Shown here: positions 1 through 7,001 of the stretch, in pieces
How the letters are laid out: the number at the start of each line of letters is the position of its first letter
Position numbering within the stretch: the first letter of the stretch is position 1
Source of the DNA: Bacteroidales bacterium UBA5219
Lineage (GTDB): Bacteria > Bacteroidota > Bacteroidia > Bacteroidales > ML635J-15
Direction: 5' to 3'
Assembly (NCBI GenBank): GCA_002412425.1
Contig: DHVB01000087.1
Coordinates: forward strand, 1 to 14,242
Length of the DNA: 14,242 nt
The notes under the pieces: generated by a model
What the model was told of the DNA's origin: nothing
What the model saw: only the letters and a program-made list of their open reading frames with translations
Database searches by the model: none
Translations under genes and position numbers: made by a program

Positions 1-115
1 CAGTAATATCAATATGTTTAGACCAAGTTTTTCCATTATCCGCACTTTTAATATAATGCAAATAATAAAAGTGCGGATAATGGAAAAACTTGGTCTAAAC
101 ATATTGATATTACTG
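1..115. repeat. Perfect 50-bp inverted repeat with 15-nt spacer
   Basis: Bases 1-50 are the exact reverse complement of bases 66-115, with the spacer at 51-65. The right arm lies in the sialidase reading frame and encodes an Asp-box segment (SADNGKTWS). The left arm is therefore antisense gene sequence, with in-frame stops at 4-6, 19-21 and 49-51. A flawless long palindrome that starts at base 1 and contains coding sequence is typical of a fold-back or chimeric contig end. A real hairpin or inverted duplication cannot be excluded from the sequence. Confidence 0.95.
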
Positions 116-732
116 AGCAAATTTCAAAATCAGAATGGTATAATAATTTTAAATTCATAACTTCAGGAGAAGGAATTCAAACAAGTTCGGGAAAACTTTT
201 ACACACTTTGGTAAATCTCGAAAATGGATTATGTGTTTTTGGCTCTGATAATCATGGTGAGACTTGGTATTTTATTGATAATGCAATAAAACCAGCAGAC
301 GAATCAAAAATTATTGAATTAGTTGATGGCACTTTGATGATAAACAGTAGAGTTAATGGTTTGGGCTATAGATATGTTCACCTATCTGATGATTATGGAA
401 AAACTTGGACTTCAAAACCTGATTCTGTTCTAATTGACCCAAGTTGCAATGCAAGTATTTTAAATTATTCTTACGAAATAGAAGGAGAAAGTAAAAGCAT
501 ATTAATTTTTTCAAATTTGGAATCGAAAAATAAAAGAGAAAATTTATCTGTAAAATACAGTCTTGACAATGGAGCAACTTGGTCAAAATCTAAAACTATT
601 TATGCGGGTTCTGCTGCATATTCTTCGCTATGTGTTTTGCAAAATGGAGATATAGGATTGTTTTTCGAAAAAGATAATTATACAGATAATGTTTTTACAA
701 GTTTTTCGCTAAATTGGTTGTTGTTAGAGTAG
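52..732 (+). CDS. GH33 exo-alpha-sialidase (BNR/Asp-box), 3' part only
   Basis: This is the C-terminal part of a family-33 sialidase, which removes terminal sialic acid from glycoconjugates and is usually secreted or periplasmic in Bacteroidota. Three Asp-boxes are visible: SADNGKTW (70-93), SDDYGKTW (near 385-408) and SLDNGATW (near 559-582). The ELVDGTLMINSR stretch supplies the conserved Glu (316-318) and is followed by an Arg (349-351). FSNLESKNKREN carries a second candidate triad Arg (535-537). The AYSSL motif supplies the probable nucleophilic Tyr (619-621), followed by a typical IGLFFE strand. The frame is open from 52, but the family's N-terminal part (first Arg of the triad, catalytic Asp, signal peptide) is absent because the window edge and inverted repeat cut it off. 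A TTG at 208 would give only 174 residues and begin inside the propeller, so it is unlikely to be the true start. Family certain; exact substrate unknown. Confidence 0.85.
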   Translation, partial: YNANNKSADNGKTWSKHIDITEQISKSEWYNNFKFITSGEGIQTSSGKLLHTLVNLENGLCVFGSDNHGETWYFIDNAIKPADESKIIELVDGTLMINSRVNGLGYRYVHLSDDYGKTWTSKPDSVLIDPSCNASILNYSYEIEGESKSILIFSNLESKNKRENLSVKYSLDNGATWSKSKTIYAGSAAYSSLCVLQNGDIGLFFEKDNYTDNVFTSFSLNWLLLE

Positions 733-755
733 TGGGCATTTTAGTTATTTTTTGA

Positions 756-787
756 TTTGCTATTTTGTTAAAAATAGTTTATATTTG
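756..787 (+). promoter_or_regulatory. Bacteroidota-type promoter (-33 TTTG, -7 TATATTTG)
   Basis: TTTG at 756-759 and TATATTTG at 780-787 are separated by 20 nt. This fits the Bacteroidota primary sigma consensus (TTTG, about 19-21 nt, TAnnTTTG). It lies just after the sialidase stop and 62 nt before the ATG at 850, so it would drive the small lipoprotein gene. Called by eye only. Confidence 0.55.
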
Positions 788-849
788 CAATAATAAATTA
801 TAATAAGTTTCGATATAGATGAGGGGTTTAACCTTAAATATTTTTGCAT

Positions 850-1194
850 ATGACAAAAACGTTAATTTTACTATTGTTCTCTATTATACTATTAGGTCTT
901 GGAAGTTGTACAAAGTTAGAAAGCTGTGATTGTGGAATTGAGGGCAAATTTGTTTATTTTGAAAATGGTAAAAAAATACTGTGCGCGGAAGAATTAGAAC
1001 AGCTGAAGCTATTGTTTATGCAAATGATAATGAGTATTTTATTGACGGCTATATACCAAAAGAGTTTAGATTACAAGAAACACCCAATGTTGGTGTATGT
1101 TTAAAAGAGATAAAAATAAAAGAAACTGGTATGGTTTGACGATGCTTCCGGTTTATGTTCAATTTACAAAATAACTTGTATAGAAAAAAGATAA
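850..1194 (+). pseudogene. Small Bacteroidota lipoprotein, broken by two frameshifts
   Basis: ATG 850 (not the TTG at 844) begins a lipoprotein signal peptide with lipobox GLGSC, the lipidated Cys being residue 20. The annotated frame runs to a stop at 1102-1104, but its residues after about 47 look random. The next frame (codons from about 972) reads GRIRTAEAIVYANDNEYF and then DGYIPKEFRLQETPNVGV up to a stop at 1137-1139. The original frame then resumes with VWFDDASGLCSIYKITC and ends at 1192-1194. One extra A in the A7 run at 970-976 and one fewer base near 1123-1125 would restore a single protein of about 115 residues. The CDCG start, the YxxxGYIPKxF core and the C-terminal CIEKR resemble small Bacteroidota surface lipoproteins, but I know no function for them. 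Either a decaying gene or a gene with two sequencing errors. Confidence 0.75.
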
Positions 1195-1289
1195 AATGGA
1201 ATGAAATTTTAATTTTTCAAAAAATATTTAGAAATTAAATAATATGGCATAAGTCTCATAGTAGTTTGAAATAATAATTGAATAGTAAG
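1195..1289. other. Intergenic, very AT-rich
   Basis: Nothing convincing is seen here: no TAnnTTTG promoter match, no hairpin with a T run, no RNA gene. The downstream protease gene could use a weak promoter here or the one at 756-787. Confidence 0.5.
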
Positions 1290-1333
1290 ATGCAAAAAAT
1301 GAATGAAAAAAAATAATCACAACTGTTTTAATT

Positions 1334-1912
1334 TTGATAAATTGTATAGTTGTTGTTGGGCAAAATTTAATTGAAATATCTGAATATAAATCAAATATAA
1401 AAATCGAAACATTTAATAATCGAATGGCAGTCATAGATTATTGCCCTGTAAATATAAATTTGGATGTATTAAATAAAAAACAAGGAAAAATCATGTTTTG
1501 GGGGATAGATGAAGAAATTCGACAAGTAAAACTTGATATTAGAAACTTAAAAAATTATTCTTGGTTTGGGACTAATTTAGATAATACGACATCAGTTATT
1601 ATTACTGTATCAGACAATGATATTCAAGGAATCGTAGCCCATAAAACAGATCTTTTTAGAATAGAAACAATTGATAATAAATATTTTATGACAAAAATAG
1701 ATCAAAGTAAATACCCTAAAGAAGAATACGGAAATCATTCAATGAAAAAAGAAGAATTTAAAGATATTGATTATTATCCACAAAATGATGCAAGCGAAAG
1801 TTTTTATAAAATGATTTCTGATGAACCTTTTACTTGTCGATTAAGATTGTTGGTGCTATATACTCCAGCTGCTAAAAATGCTGTCTCAAATATTTTAATA
1901 CTATTCAACTAG
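1334..1912 (+). CDS. Protease fragment 1: signal peptide remainder and propeptide
   Basis: This is the first long open block of the split protease. TTG 1334 is only the first start-like codon. The true start lies upstream across the A8 run, since KKIITTVLILINCIVVV is in this same frame from 1307. The middle (FWGIDEEIRQ, YSWFGTNLDN, DIQGIVAHKTDLFRIETI) has the look of the propeptides that precede secreted metalloproteases, and NDASESFYK lies in the linker before the domain start. The block ends with CRLRLLVLYTPAAKNAV, the usual first strand of a metzincin catalytic domain, then runs out of frame to a stop at 1910-1912. No catalytic residues lie in this part. Confidence 0.6.
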   Translation: MINCIVVVGQNLIEISEYKSNIKIETFNNRMAVIDYCPVNINLDVLNKKQGKIMFWGIDEEIRQVKLDIRNLKNYSWFGTNLDNTTSVIITVSDNDIQGIVAHKTDLFRIETIDNKYFMTKIDQSKYPKEEYGNHSMKKEEFKDIDYYPQNDASESFYKMISDEPFTCRLRLLVLYTPAAKNAVSNILILFN

Positions 1913-1923
1913 CGGTTGATGAA

Positions 1924-3063
1924 ATGAAATTGTCTTTTATAAATAGCAATGTAAATCAAGATGTTGAGTTGGTATATGTCGGAGAAACTAATTATGTCGA
2001 GTCAAGTCTTTCATATAGTGGAGCAGATAATGATTTAGTGCGTTTTTCATGTACATCAGACGGATATATGGATGAGGTGCATAATTTAAGAGAGAAGCAT
2101 CAAGCAGACATTTGCGTTTTGTTTTATGACGATCAAAGTTTATGTGGAATAGCTAAAGGGATTAAAGTTTCAGCAGAAAATGCTTTTTGTTTGGTAAATT
2201 ATGATTGTGCAACAGGCTACTACTCTTTTGCTCATGAAATTGCTCATTTAATAGGTTGTCAGCATCATACAAGTGATCCAATTCATACTGGTGTATCATC
2301 TGCCTATCCATTTGCGCACGGATATAAAAGCCCAAATAACGATTGGCGAACTATTATGGCTTATGATTGTACTGGCGGTTGTCCTAGATTGTTATTTTGG
2401 TCTAATCCAAATATTAATTTTGGAGGAGTACCAATGGGTACAACAAATTCTCATAACAATGCAAGAATGTTAAACGAAAAAATACCCAATGCTATGGCTT
2501 TTTTGCAACCTGTAAATAATTTAATAGTTCAAAGTAGCGACATTAGCAATTCTTTAGGGGGTGATATAATTGCAAAGAATAAAATTGAAACATTGGGAAT
2601 GGTAACTATTCAAAGTGGTCAAAACTATTCATTTAGATCAGGAGGTGAAATTATATTAGGGGCAGGTTTTACAGCAGAAGCTGGAAGTAATTTTGTTGCT
2701 GAAATAGTTGATATAAACAATTGTGGGCAACTAGATGGAGAAAACTCTAATTTTGGCGTTGCAACTGATGAACCACAATACTTAACAAGTGATTCTAAAA
2801 ATATATTTCAAGATTTTTTTGTATATCCTAATCCTGTGGATAATACTATACAAGTAAGTTTTAATATTGAAGATAAAGAAAGTGTTAATATAAAAGTTTT
2901 GAATTATGTTGGCAGTACGGTTAAAGATTTAGGGATTCATACAATTTCACAAAGTTTTTTTCACAAAGAATTTAATTTGTCAGAATTACAAAGTAATATT
3001 TATTTTATTGTACTGCTTATTGAAGACAAACATATGTTAGTTCAAAAAATTATAAAAAAATAA
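1924..3063 (+). CDS. Protease fragment 2: metzincin catalytic domain, coat-hanger-like domain, T9SS CTD
   Basis: This is the second open block, 379 residues. The zinc motif HEIAHLIGCQH has its ligands at 2233-2235, 2245-2247 and 2263-2265 and its catalytic Glu at 2236-2238. The Met-turn is TIMAYD (Met at 2356-2358). The FWSNPNINFGGVPMG and NNARMLNE segments resemble reprolysin-like/peptidyl-Asp metallopeptidases (M12B/M72 type). Bases from about 2518 to 2720 hold a repeat-like domain (IQSGQNYSFRSGGEIILGAG) common in Bacteroidota secreted proteins. The end from 2815 (FFVYPNPVDN ... KIIKK) is a type A T9SS C-terminal sorting domain, which directs export across the outer membrane. ATG 1924 is not a natural start: the frame is open upstream and reads YFNTIQLAVDE, so this is part of the gene above. 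Family confident; peptide specificity unknown. Confidence 0.85.
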   Translation: MKLSFINSNVNQDVELVYVGETNYVESSLSYSGADNDLVRFSCTSDGYMDEVHNLREKHQADICVLFYDDQSLCGIAKGIKVSAENAFCLVNYDCATGYYSFAHEIAHLIGCQHHTSDPIHTGVSSAYPFAHGYKSPNNDWRTIMAYDCTGGCPRLLFWSNPNINFGGVPMGTTNSHNNARMLNEKIPNAMAFLQPVNNLIVQSSDISNSLGGDIIAKNKIETLGMVTIQSGQNYSFRSGGEIILGAGFTAEAGSNFVAEIVDINNCGQLDGENSNFGVATDEPQYLTSDSKNIFQDFFVYPNPVDNTIQVSFNIEDKESVNIKVLNYVGSTVKDLGIHTISQSFFHKEFNLSELQSNIYFIVLLIEDKHMLVQKIIKK

Positions 3064-3067
3064 AACT

Positions 3068-3436
3068 ATGAAAAGAATAAAATTATTGTCAGTAATATTT
3101 CTATTGTTATTTTTTTCTTGTCAAAAGGAACGATTAGAAAAAGAGGTTACAATTAGGTTTAGCAATGGTTCGGGGGATTTTATATGTGGGGAATGGTGTG
3201 GTACGACTATAGAAATAGTGAATGGGGAAAGTTCGTTAAAATCAAAATATGAGCTTCCCGACTCAATTTTAAATAAAAAGGAATGGTGGAATAGAGAATA
3301 TGTTGCAACAATAAAATTCTTAGATGAAACCTGTAATTGTAAAAATGGAAATATTGAACCTTATCCACCAGGTTCAAACAATTTTCCAATGGAAGAGTTG
3401 AAAGTTATTAAAATAATAAAAATACGAGAAAAGTAA
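3068..3436 (+). CDS. Small putative lipoprotein, unknown function
   Basis: ATG 3068 starts 4 nt after the protease stop, so the two genes were probably co-transcribed. The 122-residue product has a lipoprotein signal peptide with lipobox FFSC (Cys 18), predicting a lipidated envelope protein. The mature part has further Cys residues (FICGEWCG and CNCKNG) and a short C-terminal strand of alternating Ile/Lys (ELKVIKIIKIREK). The pattern of a short domain ending in an Ile/Lys strand is common among small Bacteroidota lipoproteins, but I recognise no named family. Its place beside a secreted protease and another small lipoprotein suggests a surface role; that is inference. The frame is intact, unlike its two upstream neighbours. 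Confidence 0.75.
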   Translation: MKRIKLLSVIFLLLFFSCQKERLEKEVTIRFSNGSGDFICGEWCGTTIEIVNGESSLKSKYELPDSILNKKEWWNREYVATIKFLDETCNCKNGNIEPYPPGSNNFPMEELKVIKIIKIREK

Positions 3437-3583
3437 TTAACTTCTAAAAATAACGATATAGTGGTAAATTATGATATATACACAAAGTATTTAGAAAAAT
3501 AATTTTAAACTTGCTGTGTTCATTTCTAATAAAAGGGTTTAAAATTTGTTGTTATTAAAAACACAATTATTTCACATATTTTA

Positions 3584-3613
3584 TTGTAGCTCTAATAAAT
3601 TAATGTAACTTTG
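3584..3613 (+). promoter_or_regulatory. Probable secA promoter (-33 TTG, -7 TAACTTTG)
   Basis: TTG at 3584-3586 and TAACTTTG at 3606-3613 are exactly 19 nt apart, a good fit to the Bacteroidota TTTG / TAnnTTTG promoter. Transcription would start near 3620, about 30 nt before the secA ATG at 3652. The leader is A-rich (AAAGAAAAAT just before ATG) with no Shine-Dalgarno site, as is usual in this phylum. The rest of the 3437-3651 gap shows no gene and no clear terminator. Confidence 0.7.
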
Positions 3614-3651
3614 TAAGTTAAATTAATTATAAAAAATATATAAAGAAAAAT

Positions 3652-6600
3652 ATGGGATTTGGTAGTTTTATCTTAAAGTTATTTGGCTCTAAATCAGAAA
3701 AAGATTTAAAAGCAATTCAACCATTTTTGGACAAAGTATTGGCTATAGAGCCTGAAATAACTAAAGATTCTAATGATGAATTACGTGCAAGGTCGGAAAA
3801 TTTAAAAAAGAAAATAGCCGAACATATAAAACCTGAGCAAGACGAAATTACAGAGCTTAAAGCAAAAGCAGAGTCTTTAGATATTTGGGAAAGAGAAGAA
3901 ATTTTTAACGAAATTGATAAAATAGAGGAAAAAATAGATAAAGACCTTGAAAGTTATTTAAACGAAATTTTACCCGAAGCTTTTGCAATAGTTAAAGAAA
4001 CTGCACGTAGATTTAAAGAAAATAAAGAAGTTGTAGTTACTGCAAGCGAATTCGATAAAAATTTAGCAACTCACAACGATTTCGTTGAAATTAAAGGCGA
4101 TAAAGCAGTGTGGTTTAATTCTTGGGTAGCTGGTGGAAATACAGTTACTTGGGATATGGTGCATTACGATGTACAAATTATTGGAGGAGTAGTGCTTCAC
4201 TCTGGAAAAATCGCCGAAATGGCAACTGGAGAAGGTAAAACTTTGGTAGCAACTCTTCCAGTGTTTTTAAATGCACTTACAGGACGAGGTGTGCATGTAG
4301 TTACAGTTAACGATTATCTTGCAAAACGTGACTCCGAGTGGATGGGACCGATTTATATGTTCCACGGTTTGTCGGTTGATTGTATCGACAAGCACGAACC
4401 AAATTCTGAAGCTCGTAGAATTGCATATATGGCAGATATTACTTTTGGAACTAATAATGAATTTGGTTTCGACTATTTGCGTGATAATATGGCTTTAAAC
4501 CCATCAGATTTGGTGCAACGCAGACACAATTATGCAATAGTTGACGAGGTTGACTCTGTTTTGATTGATGATGCACGTACTCCGCTTATTATTTCGGGAC
4601 CAACACCAAAAGGCGAAGACCAATTATTTGACGAACTTAAACCTCATGTGCAAAAATTAGTAAATGCTCAACGTGATTTATTTAACGAAATCTTTAACGA
4701 AGCTAAAAAACTTATAGCTGCCGACAATGAAAAAGATGGAGGTTTCAAATTGCTTCAAGCATTTAAAGCTTTACCAAAACATAAACCATTAATTAAGTTT
4801 TTGAGTGAGCAAGGAATGAAAACCCTTTTGCAAAAAACCGAAAACTTTTACATGGCAGACAATAACAGACAAATGCATTTAGTTACCGAAGATTTGTATT
4901 TTGTAATTGATGAAAAGCAAAACTCTATAGAACCTACCGACAAGGGTTTTGACCTATTGGCACATGCAACTTCTGATCCTAACTTTTTTGTTTTGCCCGA
5001 TATAGCAACAGAATTATCAGAATTATCAAAAAGTACATTGCCAGAAAACGAAAGATTAAACAAAAAAGACGCAATTATTAGCGATTTTTCTATAAAATCA
5101 GAGCGTATCCATACTGTAAGTCAACTTTTAAAAGCTTATACTTTATTTGAAAAAGATGTTGAATATGTTGTGATAGACAATAAAGTTAAGATTGTTGACG
5201 AACAAACAGGACGTATAATGGAAGGAAGACGTTATTCAGACGGCTTGCACCAAGCAATAGAAGCTAAAGAAAACGTTAAAATTGAAGCAGCAACTCAAAC
5301 TTATGCAACAATTACTTTGCAGAATTACTTTAGAATGTATCACAAACTTTCGGGAATGACTGGTACTGCCGAAACCGAAGCTGGAGAGTTCTGGGATATT
5401 TATAAGTTAGATGTTGTAGTAATTCCAACAAATAGACCAATTATTCGTTTTGATAGAGAAGATTTGGTTTATAAAACAAATCGCGAAAAATATGGAGCAG
5501 TAATTGACGAAATTGAAGGAATAATAAAAGAAGGACGTCCAGTTCTTGTAGGGACAACTTCTGTAGAAATATCTGAACTTTTAAGCAAAATTCTTACTCG
5601 AAAAGGGATAAAGCATAATGTTTTAAATGCTAAACTTCATAAACGCGAGGCTGATATAGTTGCAGAAGCTGGTTATTCTTCAAATGTTACTATTGCAACA
5701 AATATGGCTGGTCGTGGAACCGACATTAAACTAAGCGATAAAGTTAAAGAAGCAGGAGGTTTGGCAATTATCGGTACAGAACGACATGAGTCTCGTCGTG
5801 TTGACCGTCAGTTGAGAGGACGTGCTGGTCGTCAGGGAGACCCAGGTTCTTCGCAATTCTTTGTGTCTTTAGAAGATGACTTGATGCGTTTGTTCGGCTC
5901 GGGAAGAATCGCTAGAATGATGGATAGAATGGGATTGAAAGAAGGAGAAGTAATTCAACATTCAATGATTTCTAAGTCAATAGAAAGAGCTCAGAAAAAA
6001 GTAGAAGAAAATAACTTCGGAATACGTAAAAGACTTTTGGAATACGACGATGTGATGAACTCGCAACGTACAGTTATTTATAAAAGACGTAGAAATGCAT
6101 TAGACGGCGAAAGACTTGGAGCAGATATTGCTAATATGATATATGATGTGTGCGTAAGTTTGGCTGATGAGTATTTTGAAAATTATGAATACGAAGAAGT
6201 TAAATTAGAACTATTTAGAAAGCTTTCAATAGAACTTGATTTAAGCGAACAGGAATATGAAAACCTTAAATACGATGACTTTATAGATTATATCTATGGA
6301 AAAGCAAGAGAAAATCACAAACGTAAAGCTCAAGCTATAGCCGATCAAGCTTATCCTATTATTAAAACAGTTTTTGAAAATAAACAATCAATATATAACA
6401 ATATCTTAGTGCCAATTTCGGACGGCAAAAAAGAATATCCAGTTATTGTAAATTTGGAAAAAACATACAATAATAAAGGCGAAGAAATTGTTAACGCTTA
6501 CGATAAAACCATTGTTTTAAAAACTATTGACGAATATTGGAAAGAACATTTGAGAGAAATGGACGATTTAAGACAATCGGTACAGTCGGCTTCTTACGAA

Positions 6601-6930
6601 CAAAAAGACCCATTATTGATTTATAAGTTAGAATCTTTCGAATTGTTTAAAGCAATGCTAGATAAGGTTAATAAATCAGTAGTTTATAGTTTGATGAGAG
6701 GTTTTATACCTGTTCAAGAAGCTGATGAGGTTAGGGAGGCTCGAGTAAGATCTAAGCTAGATATGAGTAAAATGAAAACAGGACGTGAAGATCCTGGTTA
6801 TCACGACCCAAGTAAAGGAAAATCTGTTGCAGACCCAGTAAGAGTGGAGAAAAAAGTAGGACGAAATGAGCCTTGTCCATGTGGAAGTGGTAAAAAATAT
6901 AAACACTGTCATGGAATAAACGCTGATTAA
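3652..6930 (+). CDS. secA: Preprotein translocase ATPase SecA
   Basis: SecA is the ATP-driven motor that pushes unfolded signal-peptide proteins through SecYEG at the inner membrane. All hallmarks are present: Walker A GEGKT (residues 193-197), Walker B DEVD (298-301) with the ARTPLIISG stretch after it, the TGTAETEAGEFW motif, NMAGRGTDIK (684 onward), and the arginine-finger region RQLRGRAGRQG (719-729). The C-terminus is a zinc-binding tail with CPCGSG, Cys 1086 and His 1087. At 1092 residues it is longer than E. coli SecA (901). Extra length is visible around residues 320-430, between the DEAD motif region and the segment containing LVTEDLYFVID, and as a charged N-terminal stretch (about 45-100); long SecA proteins are normal in Bacteroidota. 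ATG 3652 fits the promoter and the family start (MGFGSFILKLFGSKSEKD). It is intact and appears to be its own transcription unit. Confidence 0.98.
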   Translation: MGFGSFILKLFGSKSEKDLKAIQPFLDKVLAIEPEITKDSNDELRARSENLKKKIAEHIKPEQDEITELKAKAESLDIWEREEIFNEIDKIEEKIDKDLESYLNEILPEAFAIVKETARRFKENKEVVVTASEFDKNLATHNDFVEIKGDKAVWFNSWVAGGNTVTWDMVHYDVQIIGGVVLHSGKIAEMATGEGKTLVATLPVFLNALTGRGVHVVTVNDYLAKRDSEWMGPIYMFHGLSVDCIDKHEPNSEARRIAYMADITFGTNNEFGFDYLRDNMALNPSDLVQRRHNYAIVDEVDSVLIDDARTPLIISGPTPKGEDQLFDELKPHVQKLVNAQRDLFNEIFNEAKKLIAADNEKDGGFKLLQAFKALPKHKPLIKFLSEQGMKTLLQKTENFYMADNNRQMHLVTEDLYFVIDEKQNSIEPTDKGFDLLAHATSDPNFFVLPDIATELSELSKSTLPENERLNKKDAIISDFSIKSERIHTVSQLLKAYTLFEKDVEYVVIDNKVKIVDEQTGRIMEGRRYSDGLHQAIEAKENVKIEAATQTYATITLQNYFRMYHKLSGMTGTAETEAGEFWDIYKLDVVVIPTNRPIIRFDREDLVYKTNREKYGAVIDEIEGIIKEGRPVLVGTTSVEISELLSKILTRKGIKHNVLNAKLHKREADIVAEAGYSSNVTIATNMAGRGTDIKLSDKVKEAGGLAIIGTERHESRRVDRQLRGRAGRQGDPGSSQFFVSLEDDLMRLFGSGRIARMMDRMGLKEGEVIQHSMISKSIERAQKKVEENNFGIRKRLLEYDDVMNSQRTVIYKRRRNALDGERLGADIANMIYDVCVSLADEYFENYEYEEVKLELFRKLSIELDLSEQEYENLKYDDFIDYIYGKARENHKRKAQAIADQAYPIIKTVFENKQSIYNNILVPISDGKKEYPVIVNLEKTYNNKGEEIVNAYDKTIVLKTIDEYWKEHLREMDDLRQSVQSASYEQKDPLLIYKLESFELFKAMLDKVNKSVVYSLMRGFIPVQEADEVREARVRSKLDMSKMKTGREDPGYHDPSKGKSVADPVRVEKKVGRNEPCPCGSGKKYKHCHGINAD

Positions 6931-6955
6931 TTTTTTATATACAAGAAAATTTTTA

Positions 6956-6963
6956 TATATTTG
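6956..6963 (+). promoter_or_regulatory. Possible -7 element (TATATTTG) upstream of the TPR gene
   Basis: TATATTTG matches TAnnTTTG and lies 38 nt before ATG 7002. The -33 position has only a T run (6931-6936) rather than TTTG. A second match, TAATTTTG at 6987-6994, is closer to the ATG and would leave almost no leader. This is a weak call, but some promoter is expected here because the gap to secA is 71 nt. Confidence 0.35.
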
Positions 6964-7001
6964 CTATAATTTTAAAGTATAAACTGTAATTTTGTTGAGT
7001 T

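Larger units (their letters stand above)
1290..3063 (+). pseudogene. Secreted zinc metalloprotease with T9SS sorting domain, frameshifted twice
   Basis: The complete product would be about 585-590 residues: signal peptide, propeptide, metzincin catalytic domain, coat-hanger-like domain and type IX C-terminal sorting domain. Two breaks are visible. ATG 1290 and ATG 1299 share a frame that meets TAA at 1314-1316, directly after the A8 run at 1306-1313. With nine A it would read MNEKKIITTVLILINCIVVV, a clear signal peptide, joined to the long frame. The second break is near 1886-1891, where the frame loses register between YTPAAKNAVS and YFNTIQLAVDEMKLSF. One extra base (for example CAAAA for CAAA) rejoins the two halves. 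Without these repairs the catalytic half has neither signal peptide nor propeptide, so the gene as written is probably non-functional. Whether the breaks are biological or technical cannot be decided here. Confidence 0.75.

Noticed and set aside
208..732. TTG 208 as the true start of the sialidase
   Set aside because: The frame is open upstream to 52 and encodes an Asp-box there; a start at 208 would remove half a propeller and leave no signal peptide.
850..3436. A new toxin or defence module formed by the lipoproteins and protease
   Set aside because: The parts have ordinary signal peptides, a T9SS domain and a metzincin motif, and two of the three are broken. Nothing points to a toxin-immunity or defence function.
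3437..3500. TTCTAAA ... TTTAGAA inverted repeat after the small lipoprotein gene
   Set aside because: Only 7 bp, all but one pair A-T, with a long loop and no T run placed to act as a terminator.
4590..4960. Extra segment in SecA after the DEVD region as a possible novel insertion
   Set aside because: Bacteroidota SecA proteins are generally this long, and the frame and flanking motifs are intact, so it is a lineage feature.
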